A DNA stretch of 25,219 nt from JAUZPB01 sp037140715 (GTDB taxonomy: Bacteria > Bacteroidota > Ignavibacteria > Ignavibacteriales > SURF-24), in the NCBI GenBank assembly GCA_037140715.1, contig JBAXDX010000039.1, positions 1 through 25,219 on the forward strand. The letters are read 5' to 3'. This document shows, one piece after another, positions 7,836 through 14,793 of this stretch (its first letter is position 1; each line of letters opens with the position of its first letter). The translations under genes and the position numbers were made by a program. The notes beneath the pieces were generated by a model that did not search any database, was not told the origin of the DNA, and saw only the letters and a list, made by a program, of their open reading frames with translations.

Positions 7836-9857
7836 ATGTCTGAACAAAAGAAGTTTGTGCCGTTTGTATCGCCGGAGACTAACATGGCGGAGTTTACCGT
7901 CAGGGCGTTAGTCATTGGACTTATAATGTCGGTAGTTTTGGGCGCGGCAAACGCATATCTGGGACTTAAAGCCGGTATGACCATAGCGGCTACATATCCC
8001 GCCGCAGTTATAGGAATGGCAGTCTTAAAGCTTATGAAAGGTTCGATATTAGAAGAAAACTTTGCGAGGACGGTAGGTTCAATCGGAGAATCAGTTGCGG
8101 CGGGTGCAATATTTACTATTCCTGCATTTTTAATCTCAGGCGTTTGGAAAGAATTTTATACTCTTGAACATTATCTTGAAGCTACTGCAATTATGTTAGT
8201 CGGAGGTATAATTGGGATTCTCTTCGTTACAATTCTTCGCCGTGTAATGGTTGAAGATGCAGACCTTCCATTCCCGGAATCAGTTGCTGCTTCAGAAATT
8301 CATAAAGCGGGACGTTCAGGAAAGAGCGGAGCTAAGTTTTTATTCTATTCTATGGGGCTTGGCGCTTTGGTACAGGTTTTAAAACAAGTTCAGGCGTTTG
8401 CAGCAAGCTGGGAGAAATTCATTCACTTTTCAGATAAAAGCATTACGTTCAGTAATGGCGCATCTGTTAAGGCAGGTGGCGGCGCGTTGCTAAGCACTCC
8501 CGGTGTAAGTCCCGCGTATATGGGTGTTGGTTATATTATCGGGCCTCAGCTTGCGGCTCTGAATTTTACCGGTGGTCTGCTCGCGTGGGGTTTATTTGTT
8601 CCGCTTCTATTATATTTCTTAGGACCTGAATTATCGTCTTCGCTTGCGGCGGCAGGCAGGGATGTATCATCGGAAGCTACATGGATTGGAATGGCTAATC
8701 AGGTCTGGAGAACGATTGTTCGTCCTATCGCCATCGGTGGTATGCTTATGAGCGTTGCCTATACGCTTTTCAGAATGAGAAAGAGTCTTGGTGCCGGTCT
8801 AAGCCGCGCTGTCGGTGATGTAAAGCGTGCGGCTTCAGGTGGCACAGCAGATGTCAGGACAGATAAAGACATGAACTTTAAATGGGTATTTATCGGACTT
8901 GGTCTGGCTTCCGTAGCTACGTTTTTTATTTATCTGTATTTTTCGCAGAATGTTGTTGCCGCTCTGGTTGCGACAATCGTTATGATTATAGCAGGATTCT
9001 TTTTCGCGGCGGTTTCAGGTTACCTTGTCGGGTTAATCGGATCAAGCAACAATCCTGTCTCCGGTCTTACAATTTCAACGCTTATTGTAGCAGCGATTCT
9101 TATGGTTGTTCTTGGTGTTAAAGGAATGGCCGGCATTGCGGCGGTTCTTGGCGTTGCGGCGGTTATATGCGTTGCCGCTGCTGTTGCGGGCGAGATGCTT
9201 CAGGATCTTAAGGTTGGGTACATACTTGGCGGAACGCCCTGGAAGATGCAGGCAGGCGATTTGTTTGGTATTCTATTATCATCGGTTGTAATGTTTTTCC
9301 CGTTATTAATTTTACATGAAGGCGACATAAAGTCGGGCGGCGCAGGTCTTGGCGGTTCGACATATTCTGCTCCGCAGGCGAGTCTTATGGCTATTCTGGC
9401 AAAGGGTATTGTAGGCGGTGATATGGCGTGGCCTTTAATTATCGTTGGTATATTAATGGCAGTTGGTTTAATTCTGCTTAAAGTTAAAAGCCCGATGCTC
9501 GTATGCGTTGGCATGTACTTACCTCTTGAAACATCGTTTGCGATATTTATTGGCGGGCTGGTCCGTGGCGCGCTCGATAAGATAGCGGCAAAAAGAAAAC
9601 TCAACGCTCCTCAGATTGCACGTATGGAGAATACCGGAGTGCTTATTGCTTCGGGATTAATTGCCGGCGAGGCTCTGGTGGGTCTTCTTTTCGCTTTCTT
9701 TGCTGTAATGGAATGGAGGGTTCCTTTAATTACAGAGAATCCCACATTCTTAATAAGTTTAGTAGTCTTTGCAGTTATTGGTTATATTTTAGTCAGCACG
9801 CCTCTTAACAATGCAGGCAGCCCGGATGAACCGGCTCCGCCATCGGCAATGTTCTAA
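7836..9857 (+). CDS. OPT-family oligopeptide transporter
   Basis: A 673-residue inner-membrane protein with about 15-16 hydrophobic segments. It fits the bacterial branch of the oligopeptide transporter family (TIGR00733 type), thought to import oligopeptides with protons. The opening EFTVRALVIGLIMSVVLGAA and the motif NAYLGLKAGMTIAATYPAAV (about residues 39-58) are characteristic, as are PFPESVAASEIH and the C-terminal PLNNAGSPDEP. The charged loop near 317-345 is probably cytoplasmic. TAGGAG precedes the ATG. A terminator follows at 9870. Substrate is not determined by sequence, but the downstream dipeptidase and a second putative peptide carrier support peptides rather than siderophores. 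Confidence 0.9.
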   Translation: MSEQKKFVPFVSPETNMAEFTVRALVIGLIMSVVLGAANAYLGLKAGMTIAATYPAAVIGMAVLKLMKGSILEENFARTVGSIGESVAAGAIFTIPAFLISGVWKEFYTLEHYLEATAIMLVGGIIGILFVTILRRVMVEDADLPFPESVAASEIHKAGRSGKSGAKFLFYSMGLGALVQVLKQVQAFAASWEKFIHFSDKSITFSNGASVKAGGGALLSTPGVSPAYMGVGYIIGPQLAALNFTGGLLAWGLFVPLLLYFLGPELSSSLAAAGRDVSSEATWIGMANQVWRTIVRPIAIGGMLMSVAYTLFRMRKSLGAGLSRAVGDVKRAASGGTADVRTDKDMNFKWVFIGLGLASVATFFIYLYFSQNVVAALVATIVMIIAGFFFAAVSGYLVGLIGSSNNPVSGLTISTLIVAAILMVVLGVKGMAGIAAVLGVAAVICVAAAVAGEMLQDLKVGYILGGTPWKMQAGDLFGILLSSVVMFFPLLILHEGDIKSGGAGLGGSTYSAPQASLMAILAKGIVGGDMAWPLIIVGILMAVGLILLKVKSPMLVCVGMYLPLETSFAIFIGGLVRGALDKIAAKRKLNAPQIARMENTGVLIASGLIAGEALVGLLFAFFAVMEWRVPLITENPTFLISLVVFAVIGYILVSTPLNNAGSPDEPAPPSAMF

Positions 9858-9869
9858 TGTTATTGAAAG

Positions 9870-9904
9870 AAGGGGCAGGGGTATTATCTGCCCTTTTTTA
9901 TTTT
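9870..9904 (+). terminator. Intrinsic terminator after the OPT gene
   Basis: Stem AAGGGGCAG (9870-9878) pairs with CTGCCCTTT (9888-9896), with one G-T pair, around a nine-base loop. A T-run then continues to 9904. It lies 12 bases after the OPT stop. Confidence 0.85.
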
Positions 9905-9945
9905 TGGTTGAATCATTTTCATATCTTTAGCAAAGTCAGGAGAAT

Positions 9946-10329
9946 ATGCCTTTAGGTTTCAGACAGAGAAGAAAAGTATTAATCAATGCCAATTATCTTG
10001 ATTTAACTCCATATCAGATTTATAAAGTTGAAACGGACGAGCAGGGTTTTGTAACTGTGCTTGTTCCAAAGTTTACCAATAAGATTCTTGTCAGATTTTT
10101 AGCCTCCCGGTTGAAGTTTCCTCACTTTAAGATTAATCTGGATGAAATTGGTTCAGAGTCCTGGAAGCAGATTGACGGGAAGCGTGAGGTCAGAGAGATT
10201 ATCGCAAACCTCGACAAGTTATTTGGCGAACGCGTTCAGCCGGTTAGCGAAAGGGTTACAAAGTTTTTGACCCGTTTATACATGGAAGGATACATTTCGT
10301 TTAATGAAATAAAAAAAGAAGGAGAGTAA
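9946..10329 (+). CDS. Stand-alone PqqD-like protein
   Basis: A 127-residue soluble protein. The C-terminal two thirds match the PqqD/RRE fold: KINLDEIGSESWKQIDGKRE, then VREIIANLDKLFGERVQPVSERV and FLTRLYMEGYISF, which is the pattern of strand, DG turn and winged-helix-like helices. PqqD proteins bind precursor peptides for radical SAM enzymes, but many bacteria carry solitary copies with no such partner. No radical SAM gene, precursor peptide or PQQ gene is visible here. AGGAG lies upstream of the ATG. The stop is one base before the pepD start, so it is co-transcribed with a dipeptidase. Its role there is unknown. Confidence 0.8.
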   Translation: MPLGFRQRRKVLINANYLDLTPYQIYKVETDEQGFVTVLVPKFTNKILVRFLASRLKFPHFKINLDEIGSESWKQIDGKREVREIIANLDKLFGERVQPVSERVTKFLTRLYMEGYISFNEIKKEGE

Positions 10330-10330
10330 C

Positions 10331-11791
10331 ATGAGTAAAGAATTAAGCGGCTTAAAGCCGGAATTATTATGGCAGCATTTTGAAGAGATATGCAGGTATC
10401 CGCATCCTTCGGGACAGGAAGGCAAAATCGTTGCGTATGTTGTTTCTGTTGGTAAGCGCAATAATCTTGAAATACTGACTGATGAATTTGGCAATGTTAT
10501 AATTAGAAAACCTGCTACGCCGGGGAAAGAAAATCTGAAAACGACAGTTCTTCAGGGGCACCTGGATATGGTTGCTGAGAAGAACAGCGATGTAAAGCAT
10601 GATTTTGACAATGACCCGATTCAGCCTTATATCGATGGCGAATGGGTAAAAGCAAGAGGCACAACGCTCGGTTCAGATAACGGCATCGGTGTGGCGGCGG
10701 CTCTTGCCGTAATTGAATCAACGGATATTGAGCATGGCCCGCTTGAGTTTTTATTTACGCTGGATGAAGAAACCGGCTTAAATGGCGCGCAGGCATTAAA
10801 GCCGGGGTTACTTAAGGCAGAGATCCTTCTTAATCTCGATTCAGAAGAAGACGGTGCACTTTATATCGGATGTGCAGGCGGTAAGAATACTTACGCTAAG
10901 TTTAATTATAAAACTGAAGATGTTTCAGCCGATTTCTTTGTTTATGAAGTAAGGGTAACCGGTTTAAAAGGCGGGCACTCCGGTCTTGATATCAACGAGG
11001 GACGCGGGAACTCGATTAAGATTCTTAACCGTGCATTATGGGAAGCCACCAGGAACTGTGGCATCAGAATCGCGAAATTCGATGGTGGCAGCAAGCATAA
11101 TGCTATTCCAAGAGAAGCTTTTGCGACCGTTGTTGTTCCGTCTTTATCGGTCGGGGATTTTACTAAGCTTATCGATAAATTTAATGAAACTGTTAAGAAA
11201 GAATTTGTAGCAAACGAACCAAACCTGAAAATTGAAGCTGTTAAAACTGACGATCCGGCAAATGTTATCGACCTTGATACGCAGACAAGACTGCTAAACG
11301 CAATTTATGGCGCGCCACATGGAACGCTGGCAATGAGCCATGACATTAAAGACCTCGTTGAGACATCTACAAACGTTGCAATCATAGCGACCGGGAATGG
11401 CAGTATATTAGTTACTACAAGCCAGAGAAGCCCTGTCGAAAGTAAAAATGAAGATGCATCGAACATGACTACCTCGGTCTTTATGCTCGCCGCCGCCGAG
11501 GTATCCCACGGCGATGGTTACCCGGGCTGGAAACCAAATGTAAAAAGTCCGATATTAAATGTTGTTAAGACGATTTACCAGAAACTTTACGGCAAAGAAC
11601 CTGAAGTAAAAGCAATTCATGCCGGACTTGAATGCGGGATTATCAGCGAGCGTTATCCTGATATGGACATGATCTCATTTGGTCCGACTATTATGGGTGC
11701 TCACTCGCCAGACGAAAGAGTTAAGATAGACACGGTAGAGAAGTTCTGGGTCTTATTAAAGGAAGTGTTAAAAAACATTCCATCGAAATAA
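10331..11791 (+). CDS. pepD: Aminoacyl-histidine dipeptidase (peptidase M20C, PepD)
   Basis: Cytoplasmic zinc dipeptidase that hydrolyses Xaa-His and a range of other dipeptides. The 486-residue length matches PepD. Probable metal and catalytic residues are His77 and Asp79 (GHLDMV), Asp116 (GSDNGIG), Glu146/Glu147 (LDEETG), Asp170 (NLDSEEDG) and a C-terminal histidine in IHAGLECGII. The dimerisation insert begins near 188 and contains GLKGGHSGLDI. AAGGAG upstream gives a good ribosome-binding site. It forms a two-gene unit with the PqqD-like gene, closed by a strong terminator at 11807, and lies between OPT and MFS transporters. Confidence 0.95.
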   Translation: MSKELSGLKPELLWQHFEEICRYPHPSGQEGKIVAYVVSVGKRNNLEILTDEFGNVIIRKPATPGKENLKTTVLQGHLDMVAEKNSDVKHDFDNDPIQPYIDGEWVKARGTTLGSDNGIGVAAALAVIESTDIEHGPLEFLFTLDEETGLNGAQALKPGLLKAEILLNLDSEEDGALYIGCAGGKNTYAKFNYKTEDVSADFFVYEVRVTGLKGGHSGLDINEGRGNSIKILNRALWEATRNCGIRIAKFDGGSKHNAIPREAFATVVVPSLSVGDFTKLIDKFNETVKKEFVANEPNLKIEAVKTDDPANVIDLDTQTRLLNAIYGAPHGTLAMSHDIKDLVETSTNVAIIATGNGSILVTTSQRSPVESKNEDASNMTTSVFMLAAAEVSHGDGYPGWKPNVKSPILNVVKTIYQKLYGKEPEVKAIHAGLECGIISERYPDMDMISFGPTIMGAHSPDERVKIDTVEKFWVLLKEVLKNIPSK

Positions 11792-11806
11792 ATTATCTTT
11801 CAATTT

Positions 11807-11846
11807 AAGCCGCCGGTTTTTTCAGACCGGCGGTTTCTTTTTATAT
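11807..11846 (+). terminator. Intrinsic terminator after pepD
   Basis: A perfect 8-bp GC-rich stem CCGCCGGT (11810-11817) / ACCGGCGG (11826-11833), extended by A-T and G-T pairs, with an eight-base loop and a T-rich tail. It lies 15 bases after the stop. The MFS start follows closely at 11858, so that gene either needs its own start signal or depends on read-through. Confidence 0.9.
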
Positions 11847-11857
11847 AAACAGAGAAA

Positions 11858-13132
11858 ATGAATACTACAACACAACAAATTCAGACCAAGCCTGAGCCAT
11901 CGGCGCTTTTCCGCTGGGGGGTGCTGGTTTTTGTAAGTCTTGCTATGTTTGGCAATTATTATATCTATGACTGTGTTAGTCCGCTGGCTGACCTGCTTGC
12001 AAAACAGTTAAACTTTACTGATTCAAACATTGGTTTGCTGCAGGCTATTTACAGTATTCCAAACGTAGTTATGGTATTAATCGGCGGGATTATAATTGAT
12101 AAACTTGGAACGAGGATTTCAACATTTATATTTGTTGCTCTCTGTTTTATTGGCGCTCTTGTAACTGCGCTGTCTCCTGGTTTATTTTTTATGGCAACGG
12201 GCAGACTTATCTTCGGACTCGGTGCCGAATCACTTATTGTTGCTGTTACCACCGTAATAGGGAGATGGTTTAAGGGAAAAGAATTATCCTTTGCCTTCGG
12301 CATTAATCTTACAATAGCGCGGCTCGGCTCATTTGCCGCACTTAATTCTCCTTCATGGGGGAAAGCTTTTTATAATAACTGGCAGACTCCGCTTTTAATT
12401 GGTGTATTTGCCGGCATTATTTCTGTGATTGCCGTGATTTTTTATATCATGATGGATATATATGCATCAAAGAATTATGCGATGCGCAATATTCCGAAGC
12501 AGGATGAAATAAAACTAGGTGAAATGTTTAGATTCGGCTCTTCGTTCTGGTACATTACGCTTTTATGCGTTACTTTCTATTCAGCTATTTTTCCGTTTCA
12601 GACCTTTGCCGTTAAATTTTTTATGGAAACGCACGGTGTTACAAGGGAATTTGGCGGATTCCTGTCGAGTATGCTGACACTTTCGGCTATGATTTTAACT
12701 CCTCTGTTCGGACTGCTTTCTGATTATACCGGCAGGCGTTCGCTTCTTATGATGTTCGGTTCTCTTCTTCTTATTCCTGTTTATCTTCTTATGGCATATA
12801 CTCATGTCAGTTTATATATTCCGATGGCAGTTATGGGGATTTCATTTTCGCTTATTCCTGCGGTGATGTGGCCTTCAGTAGCGTTAATCGTTGATGAATC
12901 GCGGCTTGGTACTGCTTATGGACTTATGACGATGATACAAAATATCGGGCTTTCAGGCTTTAATCTGATGACCGGCTACGCAAACGATACGACCGGCGGT
13001 TACACAGCCGGCATGTGGATATTCTCTTTGCTCGGGTTATTCGGACTTCTGTTTGCTTTTCTGTTGCGTAAAAGCGAGATGGGAGCGAATGGAAAAGGGC
13101 TGGAAACAGGTTCAATAGGGAAGAAGCAGTAG
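11858..13132 (+). CDS. MFS transporter, MFSD1-like
   Basis: A 424-residue major facilitator protein with 12 predicted transmembrane helices. Several segments resemble eukaryotic MFSD1: FGNYYIYDCVSPLADLL after the first helix start, YSIPNVVMVLIGGIIIDKLG around helix 2, GRLIFGLGAESLIVAV, and WFKGKELSFAFGINLTIARL near 134-153. MFSD1 is reported as a lysosomal dipeptide carrier, which would fit the adjacent dipeptidase gene. The comparison is from memory of motifs, so the substrate is inferred. No strong Shine-Dalgarno is seen before the ATG (only AGAGAA). The C-terminal tail is polar and short. Confidence 0.8.
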   Translation: MNTTTQQIQTKPEPSALFRWGVLVFVSLAMFGNYYIYDCVSPLADLLAKQLNFTDSNIGLLQAIYSIPNVVMVLIGGIIIDKLGTRISTFIFVALCFIGALVTALSPGLFFMATGRLIFGLGAESLIVAVTTVIGRWFKGKELSFAFGINLTIARLGSFAALNSPSWGKAFYNNWQTPLLIGVFAGIISVIAVIFYIMMDIYASKNYAMRNIPKQDEIKLGEMFRFGSSFWYITLLCVTFYSAIFPFQTFAVKFFMETHGVTREFGGFLSSMLTLSAMILTPLFGLLSDYTGRRSLLMMFGSLLLIPVYLLMAYTHVSLYIPMAVMGISFSLIPAVMWPSVALIVDESRLGTAYGLMTMIQNIGLSGFNLMTGYANDTTGGYTAGMWIFSLLGLFGLLFAFLLRKSEMGANGKGLETGSIGKKQ

Positions 13133-13555
13133 CTCATGTTATATAAAAATGCCATAATTATATCACAGATTAAACGGATTTAACAGATCCCACAGACCGG
13201 GGAAAAGTTATTTCTTATATTCAGTCTTCTTTTTAAGCGGTATGATCTATTTTATATGATCTGCGCTGTCATATAAATCAAACCCGTAATGCCCCGTTTA
13301 TTTTCCGACAGCCATAATACGGACAGAGAGGCAATTCCACTAAAAACAGCATGTCATGTCAGGCAATGGATTATTTTGTCTCGCAATGAGAAATGATGCC
13401 GTGCAATGGAACATAATTTCAGGAAATGGAAAATGACGGCGCGAAATGGAAAATGATTCTATGAAATGAGAAATGACGGCGCGAAATGGATTATGACGGG
13501 AAGAAATGAAACGTGGGACATTCGGTACGGTAATAATGAGCTGAATCAACCCGGG
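13133..13555. other. Gene-free stretch before the hsdM remnant
   Basis: From the MFS stop to the first recognisable hsdM codon I see no gene. The first part is AT-rich, with a CACAGATTAAACGGATTT-type sequence at 13166-13183 that resembles dispersed intergenic repeats in some genomes. The tandem repeat array occupies 13361-13520. Open frames here (for example minus 13340-13549) arise from the repeat and have no coding character. Confidence 0.6.
13361..13520. repeat. Eight-unit 20-bp degenerate tandem repeat
   Basis: Cutting the sequence every 20 bases from 13361 aligns eight consecutive units. All share an AATG core at the same register, and most fit a purine-rich consensus close to NNGAAATGRAAAATGACGGC. 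Units 4, 5, 6 and 7 are the most alike (GCGAAATGGAAAATGATTCT, GCGAAATGGATTATGACGGG). The period is exact although individual bases vary. Because 20 is not a multiple of three it does not encode a repeated peptide. There are no spacers, so it is not CRISPR. It immediately precedes the hsdM fragment. Confidence 0.85.
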
Positions 13556-13763
13556 GTTGTTGAAGAGAGATATTCTTACGTTGCAACGTTTGATGAAATT
13601 AAAGAGAATGAGTTTAACCTGAATATTCCCTGTTATGCGGACACTTTTGAGGAAGAGGATGAGATTGATATTGTGGTGCAGTTCAGAATCGTATTGCTGA
13701 TTTAGAAAAAGAGCTGACCGCTGTGCAGGCGGAAAGAAATATTTAGCTAAACTCGGATTATAA
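13556..13763 (+). pseudogene. hsdM: 3' remnant of a type I methylase gene (HsdM)
   Basis: The translated text RYSYVATFDEIKENEFNLNI and then YADTFEEEDEIDI is the conserved C-terminal end of type I restriction-modification methyltransferase subunits. After about 13680 the homology moves to another frame (RIADLEKELTAVQAE), and after about 13736 to a third (KYLAKLGL, stop 13761-13763). Two frameshifts therefore break even this fragment. The catalytic N-terminal part, with the SAM-binding and NPPF motifs, is absent; upstream lies the 20-bp repeat array. The relic stop is three bases before the rhuM relic ATG, which preserves the original operon junction. The sequence itself supports this well; the family call is from knowledge of HsdM tails. 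Confidence 0.85.
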
Positions 13764-13766
13764 ATT

Positions 13767-14291
13767 ATGCAGACATTTGAAATTATTCTTTATTCAACGC
13801 CGGAAGGCAAAGCTTCAATTTAAGTATTTTTTGAGGGGGAAACCTTCTGGCTGTCACAGAAAAAAAATGGGGGAGCTGTTTAATGTAGATTTGCGTACTA
13901 TAAATGAGCATCTGATAAACATATTCACCTCGAATGAACTTGAAAAATCGACAACTATTCGGAAATTCCGGATAGTTCAAAAAGAAGGGAATCGCTAAAC
14001 AGGATTGTAATGTACCTTGATTATGCCGAAGACCAGGCAGAGCGGAGAATCCCGATGACTATGAAGGAATAGGTTTCAAAATCAGACGGATTTCTAAAGT
14101 TTAATGATTACCAGGTGTTAAAAGATGCCAGGGAAATAACTCATGAAATAGCCGGCTCTCTGGTCGAAAAAGAATATGAAAAATTCCGCATTGCACAGGA
14201 TAAAAATTATGAAAGTGATTTTGATAAGGAAGTAAAGAAACTGCAAAGCAAAAAGAAGACTGGCAAAGGCGGTTCTGCTGATGAACAGTAA
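13767..14291 (+). pseudogene. rhuM: RhuM-family gene, internally deleted and broken
   Basis: The N-terminal part reads MQTFEIILYSTPEGKASI, then an in-frame TAA (13821-13823), VFFEGETFWLSQKK, a +1 shift in an A8 tract (13860-13867), and MGELFNVDLRTINEHLINIF through TIRKFRIVQKEG. This matches the start of RhuM proteins, which are widespread and often sit inside type I restriction operons. The homology then jumps near 13990 to the C-terminal part (LNRIVMYLDYAEDQAERRIP, FLKFNDYQVLKDAREITHEI, EYEKFRIAQDKNYESDFDKE). The C-terminal part contains a TAG at 14070-14072 where a Trp codon is expected. RhuM proteins are about 330 residues, so roughly half of the middle is missing. It cannot make a working product. 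Confidence 0.85.
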
Positions 14292-14302
14292 CCAGACATA
14301 GT

Positions 14303-14793
14303 TTATGCTATTAGCCACTCAACATAATAAAAATTATTACATCTTAATAACATACTTATCCAGTTGCATATTGATGCTAACTGCCCTTGTGATGTCAGGT
14401 TTGTGGCATTATTTAATCTGCCTGTTGCCAATTGGTTGTATATTTCCTGGGACATACTTTTTTCAATTGCCCCGCCAATAAAAAAAGTTAACGGATTCAG
14501 AGCCAATTCACTAAAACTAATTCTAATACGCTCTAAAGCTGTATTACCAGTTTTCCAATGTTCGTCTGCTCCGGCAGGATCAATACCACCTTTTAATTCG
14601 CCAAGTGCAATATATCTGTTAGGAGTTTGGTAAAGTCTATTGCATTCAATGTGATTTCCATTAAATAAACAAATGTCAACATTTTTATTTACAAGAGGAA
14701 CCCGAATGTTGAACATCAGCGTTCTGTTTTGACCTTCTCTCTACCAACTAAGGTCTTTTGCATTTTCTCCAACTGCTAAGTCTGTTTCATTTC
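14303..14793 (-). pseudogene. C-terminal remnant of a type II endonuclease (AvaI/BsoBI-like)
   Basis: The minus strand from 14716 down encodes 137 residues including NVDICLF, then RYIALGELKGGIDPAGADEH and WKTGNTALERI. The D...ExK arrangement (VDICLF and GELKGG) fits a PD-(D/E)xK nuclease active site, and the GELKGGIDPAGADEHWKT block recalls the AvaI/BsoBI restriction enzyme family (CYCGRG). In the same frame, coding character continues upstream of the ATG across a TAG at 14741-14743 (LRNETDLAVGENAKDLSW, stop, REGQNRTLMF) up to the end of the kinase gene. The N-terminal half is missing and no cognate methylase is present, so it is a relic. Identity is from motif recall and should be confirmed by a profile search. 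Confidence 0.65.

Noticed and set aside
9946..10329. PQQ biosynthesis cluster
   Set aside because: Only a PqqD-like protein is present; no pqqA, pqqC or pqqE-type genes are visible.
13166..13204. CACAGATTAAACGGATTT-like sequence as a mobile element end
   Set aside because: It resembles common intergenic repeats in some genomes, but no matching inverted end or transposase is present in the window.
13361..13520. CRISPR-like array
   Set aside because: The 20-bp units are directly adjacent with no spacers, units diverge from each other and no cas genes are near; it is a degenerate tandem repeat.
13340..13549. 69-codon open frame on the minus strand over the tandem repeat
   Set aside because: It is created by the repeat sequence, has no ribosome-binding site or recognisable domain, and lies next to pseudogenes.
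13466..13705. 79-codon plus-strand frame as an intact small gene
   Set aside because: Its first 29 codons are repeat-derived and the rest is the HsdM tail, which continues in other frames; it is part of a pseudogene.
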